A DNA stretch of 64,000 bases from Corynebacterium tuberculostearicum (lineage in GTDB: Bacteria > Actinomycetota > Actinomycetes > Mycobacteriales > Mycobacteriaceae), in NCBI RefSeq assembly GCF_016127015.1, contig NZ_CP065972.1, forward strand, positions 1,984,001 to 2,048,000, given 5' to 3'. Of this stretch, positions 16,901-25,381 are shown piece by piece. The position numbers and the translations under genes are program-made. Within the stretch, counting starts at the first letter, position 1, and each line of letters begins with the position of its first letter. Under the pieces are notes generated by a model. It was not told the DNA's origin. It worked only from the letters and a program-made list of their open reading frames with translations, and did not search any database.

Positions 16901-18653
16901 TAGCCGTCACGACGGCGCGGGAGCGGGAGTGGTTGCGGCGGGCGACAGTTCGGGCGACGTCGACAAGCGCGGGCTTTTCCGCCTCAATGAAGTCAGCCAA
17001 CAGGGCTGCAGCGCGTGCCCGGCGCGAAGGCAAAAGGCCAGAGACCGGCAACGCCACCGTTTCGGTGGAAAGCTGCGGCGCGCGTTCGGCCGGGGTACCG
17101 TGGTAATCGGTGAGTACGACATGTACATTGGTGCCGCCGAAGCCAAAGCCAGACACACCCGCAACCTTGCGCCCGGAGTACTCGGGCCACTCGCGCGGAT
17201 CCTCGACTACCTCGAGGTGCTCGGCCTCGAAATCGATATAACGATTCGGCGCCGAGTAATTGATATTGGCCGGAATTACGTCATTGCGCATGGCCTGGAT
17301 GACCTTGATAAGGCCGACCACGCCCGCGGCGGATTCAGAGTGGCCGATATTGGTCTTGGCAGAGCCGAGCAAAATAGGAGTTTCGACCCGGCGGCCCGCA
17401 CCGAGCACGCGACCCAGGGCGGAGGCCTCGATCGGATCGCCCAGAATGGTGCCGGTGCCGTGGGCCTCAATATAGTCCACGTCCTGCGGATTTACGCCCG
17501 CATCAGCATAGGCGCGGCGCAGCACGTCCTCCTGTGCCTCCGGGTTCGGGGCGGTCAGGCCATTGGAGTGGCCATCGGAGTTGACGGCAGAGCCCTTGAG
17601 GACGGCCAGGATATCGTCGCCATCGGCTTCCGCGTCCTCCAGGCGCTTGAGCACGAGGACGCCGGCGGCGTCGGCACGGACGATGCCATCGGCGTCGTCG
17701 GAAAAAGCGTGAATGGCGCTCGTTGGAGAGGTAACGCCCAACTCCGAGAAGGCCGTGGACGCATGCGGGGCGGCCAAGATATTCACGCCACCGGCCAGCG
17801 CCACGTCCGCGCTCCCCGTGCGCAAATCCTTCATCGCCTGGTTCACCGCTACGAGGGAGGAAGAGCAGGCCGTATCCACGTTGATGGAGGGGCCGCGGAA
17901 ATCCAGGGCGTAAGAAATGCGGTTGGCAACCACAGCCGAGGAAATTCCGGTCAGCGCATACGGGTGCATCTCGGCGGAATCGGCGCCGATGAGCATGCCG
18001 TAGTCATTATTGGTCGAGCCCATGTACACACCGGTCTGCGTTCCCCGCAGCTCATTGGCGGGAACACCAGCGTTTTCTAGCGCTTCCCACACCAGCTCCA
18101 ACAGGATGCGCTGCTGGGGATCCATATTTGCGGCCTCTAGCGGGGATAGCCCGAAAAATTCCGCATCAAAGGAGGCGATATCTTCAAGGTAACCGCCATC
18201 GGTATTTTGCTGAGCGATCTTCTCGCTCATTACCGGATCTGCGGAGTATTCGGACCACCGACCCACTGGCAACGGGCCGGTGCCTGCGCGGGATTCCGCC
18301 AACATAGACCAGAACTCTTGGGCATTCTTGGCGCCCGGGAAGCGTCCGGAAAGACCAATGACCGCAACGTCGGATCCCTGCGCGATCCGCGGGGCGCGCT
18401 CTTCCGGCTGGGGCGCCGCCGGTGCGTTCAGCAGGCGGTCCGCCAGCAGCTCGATGGTGGGATACTCATATGCCACGGTGGCATCGAGGCGGGTGCCCAG
18501 AAGGTTTTCCAGCTCGCCGGATAGCACTACAGCATCCCGCGAGGAGAGGCCATAATTTTCCAAAGGCTTGGAATCTAGGATCTCTTCGGCGGAAACGCCG
18601 GTGGCCTGGGCGACCCAGTCACGCAGCCATGCTCGCAGTTGCTCGATGGTCAT
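13947..18653 (-). CDS. pks13: polyketide synthase Pks13 (mycolic acid condensase)
   Basis: 1568 residues. Domains in order: N-terminal ACP (1-80, phosphopantetheine Ser probably S38 in YGLSSRD), ketosynthase (94-515, C263 in VDTACSSS, H398, H438), acyltransferase (615-920, S706 in GMSMGEI), C-terminal ACP (1105-1175, S1135 in LGLDSLM) and thioesterase (1290-1568, S1359 in GGWSFGG, H1536 in GDHLAVP). It condenses meromycoloyl-AMP from FadD32 with the carboxyacyl-CoA and releases the alpha-alkyl beta-ketoester onto trehalose. All catalytic residues are present. It follows fadD32 with an inverted repeat between them. Confidence 0.98.
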   Translation of the reverse strand: MTIEQLRAWLRDWVAQATGVSAEEILDSKPLENYGLSSRDAVVLSGELENLLGTRLDATVAYEYPTIELLADRLLNAPAAPQPEERAPRIAQGSDVAVIGLSGRFPGAKNAQEFWSMLAESRAGTGPLPVGRWSEYSADPVMSEKIAQQNTDGGYLEDIASFDAEFFGLSPLEAANMDPQQRILLELVWEALENAGVPANELRGTQTGVYMGSTNNDYGMLIGADSAEMHPYALTGISSAVVANRISYALDFRGPSINVDTACSSSLVAVNQAMKDLRTGSADVALAGGVNILAAPHASTAFSELGVTSPTSAIHAFSDDADGIVRADAAGVLVLKRLEDAEADGDDILAVLKGSAVNSDGHSNGLTAPNPEAQEDVLRRAYADAGVNPQDVDYIEAHGTGTILGDPIEASALGRVLGAGRRVETPILLGSAKTNIGHSESAAGVVGLIKVIQAMRNDVIPANINYSAPNRYIDFEAEHLEVVEDPREWPEYSGRKVAGVSGFGFGGTNVHVVLTDYHGTPAERAPQLSTETVALPVSGLLPSRRARAAALLADFIEAEKPALVDVARTVARRNHSRSRAVVTASSTEEAVKRLRQVAEGKVSVGIAAADSPHVPGPVFVYSGFGSQHRKMAKDMIALSPQFKARLEELDAIVDFESGWSILNIVNDDAQTYDTETAQVAITAIQIALTDLLASFGVRPAGVMGMSMGEIAAAYAAGGISAEDAMVIACHRARLMGEGEASLSDAEQGAMAVVELSAEDIAALDGNIEPAVYTGPGMTTVGGPRQEVLDLVEKLDGEGKFARALNVKAAGHTSAVDPILGELHAAIAGMEAKPLHTPLFSSVDKGEVYRPGTTVHDEDYWLRMTRHSVYLQDATEAAFNAGHTQLVEISPNPVALMGLMSTAFAVGKADAQLLYALKRKVDPTESLLDLLSKLYVAGMPVDFGAVFGSGARVEAPYTQFNRQRFWTNARPSAGVSGLPGARVNLPEGKVAFSTNADQAPSALAIVEAAAEAVKPGARIIATEEHADLPPRGEVTTVVSQSIGGMSVAVYAVRGAQTELLAEGFASALDLGAAPIPGVADVPESEPAATAEVDAVRWDPAEETVEDRLALIVSESMGYDVSDLPRELPLIDLGLDSLMGMRIKNRVENDFQIPPLQVQALRDASLADVISMVEEAVAGGSVDTSDIATADTPAPEEDEPGQGVGVAPRDASERMVFGTWATFTGKAAAGVTSALPEVSDKVATQIAERLTERAGIEVTAQQVHEAEALETLADLVREGLETEVEGNIRVLREADGPAVFMFHPAGGTTVVYQPLTRRLPEDVAVYGVERIEGSLEERAEAYIEDILHYARGRKVVLGGWSFGGALAYEVAYQLHHRTQRGLDSADVAFIALLDTTQPSNPAPDTPEETRARWERYAAFAKKTYGLDFEPPYEMLETMGEDALMTMLAEFLATTDASEHGLAAGVLEHQRASFVDNQILAKIDFHRWADVTVPVLLFRSERMHDGAIELEPRYAEIDPDGGWGVIVKDLEIVQLQGDHLAVPDEPAIGIVGKHMDEWIEEKIRGGQADNR

Positions 18654-18696
18654 AAAAAGGTCTTTCGTTACGGAAAAATACTAAATAGCAAAGGGG

Positions 18697-18732
18697 TATA
18701 TCGCTATATTTTGTCACTTTGTTAGCGATATA
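18697..18732. repeat. inverted repeat between fadD32 and pks13
   Basis: Perfect 10-bp arms, TATATCGCTA (18697-18706) and TAGCGATATA (18723-18732), separated by 16 bases and abutting the fadD32 stop. There is no U-run directly after it on the minus strand, so it looks more like an operator or RNA-processing hairpin than a terminator. A TAGTAT -10-like box lies downstream toward pks13. Confidence 0.6.
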
Positions 18733-20445
18733 TCAGAATCCCACATAATTCTTCTTGGCTACGCGGCGCGCAATCTTGCCGGAGGACGTGCGGTTGATTT
18801 CGCCAGGTGCCTTCCACACGATGTCATCCGGAGTGATGCCGTGGTGGGCAGTGACCGCGGTGCGAATGGCCTCGGTTGCCTCGGCATCATCGGACGGCTG
18901 CGCATCATCGGCGCGCTCCACCAGCAAAACGAGGGACTCAGAGTCATTGCCTTCAACGGAGAAGGCAGCAACGGAATCCGGGCGAACCTGCACGGAAGCG
19001 GCTTGCACCGTGCCCTCAATATCCTGCGGATAATGGTTGCGCCCAGCAATGACGATGAGATCCTTCAGACGGCCGGTGATATACAATTCCCCATCCACGA
19101 TGGTCGCCAAGTCTCCGGTGGCCATCCAGTAATCGTCTTCCGGCAGGCCATCTTGTTGACGCTCACCCAGCGTATTGCGGAAGGTCGCAGCAGTTTCCTC
19201 TGGGCGGTTGAGGTAGCCGGTGGCCATATTGGGACCGTGGACCCAGATTTCTCCGATAACGCCGTCCTTCACCTCGGCGCGAGTTTCCGGATCCACAATG
19301 GCGAGGTGCTGATGCGGCACGCACTGTCCATTGGAGGCGTAGGCAACGGTGTCTTCGGTTTTATCCTCGACGACGGCGCGACCTGCAGCTAGCTCCACGC
19401 GGTTAAAGTGCGCGATGACCGGGCGCTTCTCGGTTTGCGGGGTAGACACAATAAGCGCCGCTTCTGCCAGGCCATAGGACGGTCGCAGTACGGAGCGATC
19501 CACGCTGAAGGCATCGAGGAAGGACTCCACGGCCGATTCCGTCACCGGCTCGGAGCCGATAATGATGCCGGCCACGTGCGAGAAATCTGCGTCCTCGGCA
19601 TGGCGCGCAGAGAGTTCCAAGGCAAAGTTCGGGATGGCGGCATAGGTGGCCTGCTTGCCCGCGGTGAGGCGCCGGACCCAGCGATCCGGGTGCTGGATGA
19701 AATCACGCGGGGTCATCATCTCGAAGTCGAGGCCCAAGATGGTGACAAATACGGCCAGGATGATGCCCATATCGTGGTGCATCGGCAGCCAAGAAACGAT
19801 GCGGGCAGGCATCTGCAACTGCACGGCCTGGAAGATCTGCGCCACGTTGGTAATAATCGCGCGATTGGTGAGCTCCACACCGGCCGGGGTGCGGGTGGAA
19901 CCGGAGGTGTACTGCAGGAAGGCAGTGTCCCCTGCGGTTCCCTCCACAGGAGTCCAGGAGGACGCCAAAGAATCAGGAAGGGCGTCGAGGGAAATGATGC
20001 GCGGGCGCTCGCGTTGAGCGGAAAAGTACGTGCGCACTGCCGCCGCCGATACGCGGTTAGTTACCACAATGGACGGTTCACAGTCACCAAATACGGCCTT
20101 TAGGTGGTCCGAGTGCCCCGGTTCGTTGGGGTCATACAGCGGAATCGGCACCATGCCCGCATAAAGAGCACCCAAGAAGCCGAAGACGTATTCCGGTGAA
20201 TTACCAGCCAAGATAGCCACGCGGGTACCAGGCTCTGCCACCTGCTGCAGGCGCGCGGCCACCACCTTGATGCGGTTATTGACTTGTGCGCGGGTAAGCT
20301 CCCGGCAGGTTTCTTCCTCCCCGTAGATCCACTGGCGCATCACCACGCGGTCTGGGTCGGTCTCCGCTTGGAAGAGATTCTCTGCCAACTGGGCCAAGGT
20401 GAACTCGGGCGCTAGGAACTGCCCCATCTGCGCTTTCAGATCCAT
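18733..20445 (-). CDS. fadD32: long-chain fatty-acid AMP ligase FadD32
   Basis: 570 residues, FAAL type. It activates the meromycolic acid as acyl-AMP and loads it on the N-terminal ACP of Pks13. The AMP-binding motif FLQYTSGSTRTPAG is at about 177-190; the conserved LPMHHDMG, SYGLAEA and ITGRLKDLIVIAGRNHYPQDIE segments follow. ATG 20445 has AAGGAG five bases upstream. It is somewhat shorter than the mycobacterial enzyme at the N terminus. The C-terminal Lys region (TSSGKIARR) is intact. It belongs to the minus-strand operon starting at cmt1. Confidence 0.96.
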   Translation of the reverse strand: MDLKAQMGQFLAPEFTLAQLAENLFQAETDPDRVVMRQWIYGEEETCRELTRAQVNNRIKVVAARLQQVAEPGTRVAILAGNSPEYVFGFLGALYAGMVPIPLYDPNEPGHSDHLKAVFGDCEPSIVVTNRVSAAAVRTYFSAQRERPRIISLDALPDSLASSWTPVEGTAGDTAFLQYTSGSTRTPAGVELTNRAIITNVAQIFQAVQLQMPARIVSWLPMHHDMGIILAVFVTILGLDFEMMTPRDFIQHPDRWVRRLTAGKQATYAAIPNFALELSARHAEDADFSHVAGIIIGSEPVTESAVESFLDAFSVDRSVLRPSYGLAEAALIVSTPQTEKRPVIAHFNRVELAAGRAVVEDKTEDTVAYASNGQCVPHQHLAIVDPETRAEVKDGVIGEIWVHGPNMATGYLNRPEETAATFRNTLGERQQDGLPEDDYWMATGDLATIVDGELYITGRLKDLIVIAGRNHYPQDIEGTVQAASVQVRPDSVAAFSVEGNDSESLVLLVERADDAQPSDDAEATEAIRTAVTAHHGITPDDIVWKAPGEINRTSSGKIARRVAKKNYVGF

Positions 20446-20504
20446 CGATTCTCCTTAGGTAAATGGTTTCGGTAATAAAACTATCGGAGTTGGGGGAATG
20501 GTTG

Positions 20505-21419
20505 TTACGCGGCGTCGATAAGCTGGCGGGCCCAACCCACTACCCACTGGTTGGCAGTCGTGCCATCGATAACGCCACTATTGGAGGCGTATTGCGCATG
20601 CACGCCATTCGCGGCAATCAAACCCTGCGCGCGCTCTAGTGCATTGGTCACGTTTGGCGGGGCATCACAAACCGAATCATTGGGCGCGCAAATCTGGAAG
20701 GTGCGATCCGCGAGACTACCGAACCCATTCTGGCGCGCACCACGCATGGAGGCACCCGGCACGATGGGCTGAACCAATCCGGATACCGGCTGAAGGGCAA
20801 TTTCAGCACCGACGCCACCCACCTTGCGGCCTGGGTTTTGCCCGACTCCATTTTGACGGCGGCCGTCCGCGATAAGGGCCACGCCTGCGATGGATTCCGC
20901 CGGCACCACACCCTGGCCGCCGCCAATCTCATCGGCAACGTCGCCAGCAATCACCGCACCCTGGGAAAAGCCGCTCAAAATAAATTTGGTAGCTGGGCAG
21001 CTTTGGTGAACGCTACGTAGCTCGTCATTCATCTTGGCGGTTCCCTCATTGCGGGAATCGTCGTAGCTCATCTCGTGCTGCGCATTAATGTTTTTAAATT
21101 GCGCGGTATAGGGAAGGGTCCAGACCTTCACGTCCTCCCCGTAGGCCTCCTGCAGCGGCTTCGTAATAGACAGCATGAACGAGCGCGGGTTGGCAGAAGG
21201 GTTAATGGGGTCGTCGTCAGCCGCGGACTCCCAAGTACCCGGGGCAGAAATGAACTCCACACGGGGGCACCACTCAGGCTGCTGCGGTTGCGGCGGCGCC
21301 GCCTGCTCCGTGGTGTGCGGAGCCGGGGAATCGGTGCCTTGGTTGAGGTAACGCGACGCGCCAACGCCAATGACAGCTAAAACGACGAGGGCCGCGACAA
21401 CGGTAATAGTTTTTCGCAT
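20505..21419 (-). CDS. secreted cutinase-like lipase/esterase (Culp6/Rv3802c-like)
   Basis: 304 residues with an N-terminal signal anchor (VVAALVVLAVIGVGASRYL) and a Pro/Ala/Gln linker, then an alpha/beta-hydrolase of the cutinase family. Catalytic triad by pattern: S152 in GFSQG, D248 in CAPND, H274 in NGVHAQY, with paired cysteines around them. The Rv3802c orthologue is a periplasmic phospholipase/thioesterase essential for mycolate homeostasis and is always near pks13 and fadD32. It acts outside the membrane. It lies 22 bases after the lipoprotein gene, in one operon. Confidence 0.9.
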   Translation of the reverse strand: MRKTITVVAALVVLAVIGVGASRYLNQGTDSPAPHTTEQAAPPQPQQPEWCPRVEFISAPGTWESAADDDPINPSANPRSFMLSITKPLQEAYGEDVKVWTLPYTAQFKNINAQHEMSYDDSRNEGTAKMNDELRSVHQSCPATKFILSGFSQGAVIAGDVADEIGGGQGVVPAESIAGVALIADGRRQNGVGQNPGRKVGGVGAEIALQPVSGLVQPIVPGASMRGARQNGFGSLADRTFQICAPNDSVCDAPPNVTNALERAQGLIAANGVHAQYASNSGVIDGTTANQWVVGWARQLIDAA

Positions 21420-21441
21420 GGATTAGTTGTACCAGCTAAAC

Positions 21442-21873
21442 CTAGCAAATCCCTGAACGTGCGGAATCCTTGATGAGCTGGGAAAGCTCTTCGAAGCCCA
21501 TCGTGGTGCGCTGCTGCTCGATGAGCTGACCAGCAACCGCAGCAATGGTGACCTCATTCTCGTCACAGGCCGCTTTGCCGGCCCCAAGGAGCTGATCCTC
21601 TACGCCATCGACGTTAACGCCGGCGTCCTTGAACTTGTCCAAGTACTTGGCGTCCGGTTCCGGCACCTCAGCGGACGGGATTTCAGAGATCTCACGCGCA
21701 CCGCGATCTTCTTGCGACTTAGAAGCGGAATTCTCCGAAGAGGAAGGGGCATCGGACTCCCGCTCGAGGGGCGCGATCTCGGTCTCTTGCGGCGGTTCGC
21801 TATCCACCGTGGCGGAATCGCAGCCCGCAAGACCCAAGCACAGCGCCGCGCCCACAACTACTAGCTTGCGCAT
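21442..21873 (-). CDS. DUF732-like lipoprotein
   Basis: 143 residues. The signal peptide ends in a lipobox (GLAGC; Cys18), followed by an acidic Ser/Glu-rich linker to about residue 70 and a small folded domain with YLDKFKDAGVNVDG and a pair of cysteines (KAACDEN and the terminal GIC), as in DUF732 proteins. Function unknown. It is two bases from the cmt1 stop, so it is made with the mycolyltransferase. Confidence 0.8.
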   Translation of the reverse strand: MRKLVVVGAALCLGLAGCDSATVDSEPPQETEIAPLERESDAPSSSENSASKSQEDRGAREISEIPSAEVPEPDAKYLDKFKDAGVNVDGVEDQLLGAGKAACDENEVTIAAVAGQLIEQQRTTMGFEELSQLIKDSARSGIC

Positions 21874-21875
21874 AG

Positions 21876-23822
21876 CTACTTCTTCTCGGCCCGAACCTGG
21901 CCGAGGACCTCGCTGATCTTGCCGTGCTGGAATTCCTGGCTCACGCCGCCAGCGGCAATCTCAGAATAGTCAGAAGTAGGCCAGCCGAACTCGCCTTGCT
22001 CCCAGCCAGCCTGGCCCCAGCGGTCCATGATCTTGCTCTTCAGAATGTAGTGCGCACCGGACTTCGGGGACCAGTAGATGCTGCCCTTCTCAAAGGTCTG
22101 GAAGAAGCCGCCGCTGACGGCGTTCTCACCGGACGTCGGGAAGCCGAGCGCAGATTCAGCGCCGCCCATGTCCTTGTACTTGGCGCCGATAGCACCGTGG
22201 ACTACCTGGTTGGAGCCATCCGGGTTACGGGTCAGGATGCCATCCTGGAATTCCTGCATGTAGCCCTCGCCGACCTTCTTGACCGGGCCGGTCGGGTACT
22301 TCAGGTCGCCCTTTTCATAGCCGTTCTTGCCCCAGGCCTGGAACATATCGCCGGTAATCTCCCACGCACCGGTCTCCGGGGACCAGTAGATGGAGCCGTG
22401 CTCGAAGTGCACGAAGCGACCCTTGCCGTCCGGGGTCTTAGACTCGCCGGTCTTAGGGAAACCCAGCCAGGAGGTAGGCCCGCCGATTTCGGCGTAGCGG
22501 GCACCAATGCGGCCGAAGAGGGCGTGCGCACCGGTATCCGGGGACCAGTAAGCGGTACCAGACTCGAAGTCCTGGGCCTTGCCCTTCTTGGCGACGTCGT
22601 ACTCGTTATTCAAGCAAGAGCCAATGACGCCGCTCTTGGTTTCCTTGGCGATTGCACCGATAGCCTCACAGTCCGCACCGCGATCAGCCTTGTCCATCTC
22701 GAGGGCATCTGCGATGTAGGGCCATGCCTGCTGCATCTCAAACTGCCAGTATTCCCAGCTGTGCACGCCGGATGGGCGGAACTTAACCACTGGGTCAATC
22801 TTGGCGCGCTTTGCGTAGTCCACATAGGTCTGGGTGGACATGCGGGAAATGACCTCCAAGCCCATACCGGCAAGGTTGGCCTGACCCTTGGCTACGGAGT
22901 TGGCGTTACCAAAGTCATCCTTGCCCGAGCCTGCAGAGACATAGACCTTCATGTCCTTCAGGTTTTCAATGCCCAGCTTCGGATCGTGGTCGATCCAGTT
23001 TTGGGAACCTGGCTCGCCCCACATCTTGCGGGAATCATAACCGCCGGCATCGCGCTGCGCAGCCATAATGGCTTCCGGCATGCCGCGCGTAGTGGTGTCC
23101 AGGTAACCGGAGAAGGAACCCACGAAGTTGAACAGGTGCGGGTTGCGCTCAGCCAAGTTCATCGCGGCCGTGCCGCCCATGGACAGGCCGGTGACCGCAC
23201 GCTTGTGGTTCGAGCGGTACTCATTGTCCAAGATAGGGATCAATTCCTTGGTCAGGAAGGTCTCCCACATATAGCGCTTGCCGCGGTCTTCCTGCTCCCA
23301 GTCCGAGTAGAAGGAAGACTCGCCGCCAACCGGCATAATCAGGTTGACGTTACGGTCAGCGTACTGGTTCAGAATATTGGTCTCGATGGTCCAGCCGGAC
23401 TCATCGTCACGCGCACGCAGGCCGTCGAGCGCCCATACCTCTGGGAACTTCTTTTCCGGGTGGGAGTACCAGTCACGAGCCAGCTGGATTTGCACCTTCT
23501 GCTCTTTATCCGGCATGGCTGCGGACTTGATGTAGACCATCAAGTGGCGGTTGGTCAGGTACTCCACACGATTGATCTTGACACCCTCCGGCAGGCCCTT
23601 AACATCTGGGTATTCGGTGTTCAGCGGGGTGCGGGCGGGCGGCTCCTTCGGGGCGAAGTGATCGGACAGGCTGGAATCGCCGCCGATTGCGGAAGAGAGA
23701 TCGCCTACGGAAGATTGTGCGGTGGCGTTTGGCAGCAGAGCCAAACCCACGGCAATAGCGGTAGGTACTGCGGCCACTGCAAGGCCCTTGCGAGCTTTAC
23801 TCGGGGAAGTGCTTTTGCGCAT
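21876..23822 (-). CDS. cmt1: mycolyltransferase Cmt1 (PS1/Cop1) with LGFP repeats
   Basis: 648 residues: signal peptide (cleaved near ATAQS, about residue 36), antigen-85-type esterase domain (about 75-380) with nucleophile S214 in GLSMGG and H354 in SGVHSWEYW, then about four to five LGFP-type repeats (405-645; each with WLGFP/ALGFP or equivalent plus GSIYWSP) that anchor the enzyme to arabinogalactan. It transfers mycolate from trehalose monomycolate to arabinogalactan, trehalose or proteins. It is the first gene of the operon leading to pks13. Confidence 0.96.
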   Translation of the reverse strand: MRKSTSPSKARKGLAVAAVPTAIAVGLALLPNATAQSSVGDLSSAIGGDSSLSDHFAPKEPPARTPLNTEYPDVKGLPEGVKINRVEYLTNRHLMVYIKSAAMPDKEQKVQIQLARDWYSHPEKKFPEVWALDGLRARDDESGWTIETNILNQYADRNVNLIMPVGGESSFYSDWEQEDRGKRYMWETFLTKELIPILDNEYRSNHKRAVTGLSMGGTAAMNLAERNPHLFNFVGSFSGYLDTTTRGMPEAIMAAQRDAGGYDSRKMWGEPGSQNWIDHDPKLGIENLKDMKVYVSAGSGKDDFGNANSVAKGQANLAGMGLEVISRMSTQTYVDYAKRAKIDPVVKFRPSGVHSWEYWQFEMQQAWPYIADALEMDKADRGADCEAIGAIAKETKSGVIGSCLNNEYDVAKKGKAQDFESGTAYWSPDTGAHALFGRIGARYAEIGGPTSWLGFPKTGESKTPDGKGRFVHFEHGSIYWSPETGAWEITGDMFQAWGKNGYEKGDLKYPTGPVKKVGEGYMQEFQDGILTRNPDGSNQVVHGAIGAKYKDMGGAESALGFPTSGENAVSGGFFQTFEKGSIYWSPKSGAHYILKSKIMDRWGQAGWEQGEFGWPTSDYSEIAAGGVSQEFQHGKISEVLGQVRAEKK

Positions 23823-23913
23823 AGGTAAACGTCCTTGAAGATTTGCCGCGGTACCTTTCCGAGGGTTCCCCTCCCCCGGACCGATGCCTGCGGCGTGAGC
23901 TGTCTATCGTGTG

Positions 23914-23936
23914 CTCAAGTTTAAGTTGAACTTGAG
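23914..23936. promoter_or_regulatory. palindrome upstream of cmt1
   Basis: CTCAAGTT (23914-23921) and AACTTGAG (23929-23936) form a perfect 8-bp dyad with a 7-bp spacer, 91 bases or more upstream of the cmt1 ATG. No U-run follows, so an operator is more likely than a terminator for the gene behind it. A TTCAAC...TAGACA pair that could be -35/-10 overlaps it on the minus strand. Confidence 0.5.
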
Positions 23937-23959
23937 ACTTACGCTAGACTGACACGCCG

Positions 23960-25360
23960 CTACATTGCCGGGGAGTTGCCCGGGTTATCCTGTCCGCTCA
24001 CGCGGTACAGGTGCTCGTTGACAAACTCGCCGACGCCCCAGCGTGCCAGCTCGCGGCCGTAGCCGGAGCGGTTCACGCCACCGAAAGGCAGGCCTGCTGC
24101 GGTTACCGACGCCTCGTTGACAAACGTCATGCCATCGTTGAGCTGGTTTGCCACCTCGAATGCGGCATCCAGATCGGTGCCCCATACGGAGCTAGACAAG
24201 CCATAGTCCGAGTTATTAGCAATCTCGATGGCTTCTTCGACGTCCTTGGCCTTATAGACAATGGCGACCGGACCGAAGATTTCATTGCAGCCTACGTCGG
24301 TGGATGGGTCGACGTCGGTAAGCAGCGTAGGCTCCATGTACGCACCCTCGCGATCAATCTTCTGGCCGCCTACGCGAACCTTGGCGTCACCATTGGCCGC
24401 GGCCTTTTCCAGGCGCTCCACGATCTCATCGCGAGCACCGATAGAGGACAGCGGACCAATGTCGGCATTCTCATCGTCGTACGGGCCAACCTTCATGGCC
24501 CCGATCTTCTTTTCCAAGTACTCTACGGTGCGGTCGTAGAAGTCCTCGAGCACAATAAGTCGCTTCGGCGCGTTGCAGGCCTGGCCAGTGTTGTACATGC
24601 GAATCAAGTTGAACTGATCCAGTACCCACTCGAGGTTTTCATCATCAATGACCAAGAACGGGTCGTTGCCGCCCAGCTCCAGCACCGACTTCTTATAATT
24701 TTCGCCCGCGGTCTTTGCTACTGCAGAGCCCGCAGCTTCAGAGCCAGTCAGGGAAACGCCCTTGATACGCTTATCCGCTACAAAAGCATCCATCTGGGAA
24801 CCGGAAGCGTAGATGTTGATGTACGCGTCCTTCGGCAGACCAGCCTCTTCCAGGATGTCCTGGCATGCTTGGGAAGACAGCGGGCAGATGGAAGCGTGCT
24901 TGAGCACAATGGTGTTACCCAGCAGCAGGTTAGGCGCCGCGAAGCGGGCCACCTGGTAGTACGGGAAGTTCCACGGCATGATGCCCAGCAACGGACCGAG
25001 CGGCTCCTTACGCACTACGGTCTTATGCGCGTTTTGGGCCGGCAGGTATTCATCTGCAAGCAGCTCGTGAGCATGCTCAGCATAGTAGCGGTAGATATCG
25101 GCCACGATCTGAATCTCGGCCTTGGCCCAACGGGTCAGCTTGCCCATCTCGCGGCCGATATGATCGGCCAATTCATCAATGCGCTCTTCATAAAGGTCAG
25201 CTGCGCGCGAAAGGATTGCCGCGCGTTCCTCAATGCGGGTCTCACGCCATGCATTAAAAGCCGCAGTAGAACGGTCCAGAATGTCATCACGCTGTGAATC
25301 ATCGATACGCTCGAAAGTGTCTTCACTCTTACCAGTGCTTGGATTCTCAATAGCGAACAT
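23960..25360 (-). CDS. gabD: NAD(P)-dependent succinate-semialdehyde dehydrogenase
   Basis: 466 residues, aldehyde-dehydrogenase superfamily. Catalytic motifs are ELGGNDPFLV (general base Glu) and NTGQACNAPKR (nucleophile Cys); MPWNFPYYQVARFAAPNLL binds the cofactor. The short N terminus beginning IENPSTGK fits succinate-semialdehyde dehydrogenases, which oxidise succinate semialdehyde to succinate; other aldehydes are possible. It sits between the two mycolyltransferase genes without evident pathway partners. Confidence 0.8.
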   Translation of the reverse strand: MFAIENPSTGKSEDTFERIDDSQRDDILDRSTAAFNAWRETRIEERAAILSRAADLYEERIDELADHIGREMGKLTRWAKAEIQIVADIYRYYAEHAHELLADEYLPAQNAHKTVVRKEPLGPLLGIMPWNFPYYQVARFAAPNLLLGNTIVLKHASICPLSSQACQDILEEAGLPKDAYINIYASGSQMDAFVADKRIKGVSLTGSEAAGSAVAKTAGENYKKSVLELGGNDPFLVIDDENLEWVLDQFNLIRMYNTGQACNAPKRLIVLEDFYDRTVEYLEKKIGAMKVGPYDDENADIGPLSSIGARDEIVERLEKAAANGDAKVRVGGQKIDREGAYMEPTLLTDVDPSTDVGCNEIFGPVAIVYKAKDVEEAIEIANNSDYGLSSSVWGTDLDAAFEVANQLNDGMTFVNEASVTAAGLPFGGVNRSGYGRELARWGVGEFVNEHLYRVSGQDNPGNSPAM

Positions 25361-25381
25361 AGGCCCCTGTATAGTCCCGAC

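Noticed and set aside
16464..18080. 538-codon plus-strand ORF opposite pks13
   Set aside because: Shadow of the ketosynthase region.
18377..18653. Pks13 N-terminal ACP lacking the usual DSL motif
   Set aside because: The SS form (GLSSRD) is, as far as I recall, normal for the N-terminal ACP of Pks13 enzymes, so it is not an anomaly.
21924..23828. 634-codon plus-strand ORF opposite cmt1
   Set aside because: Antisense shadow of a well-identified gene in high-GC DNA; no recognisable motif.
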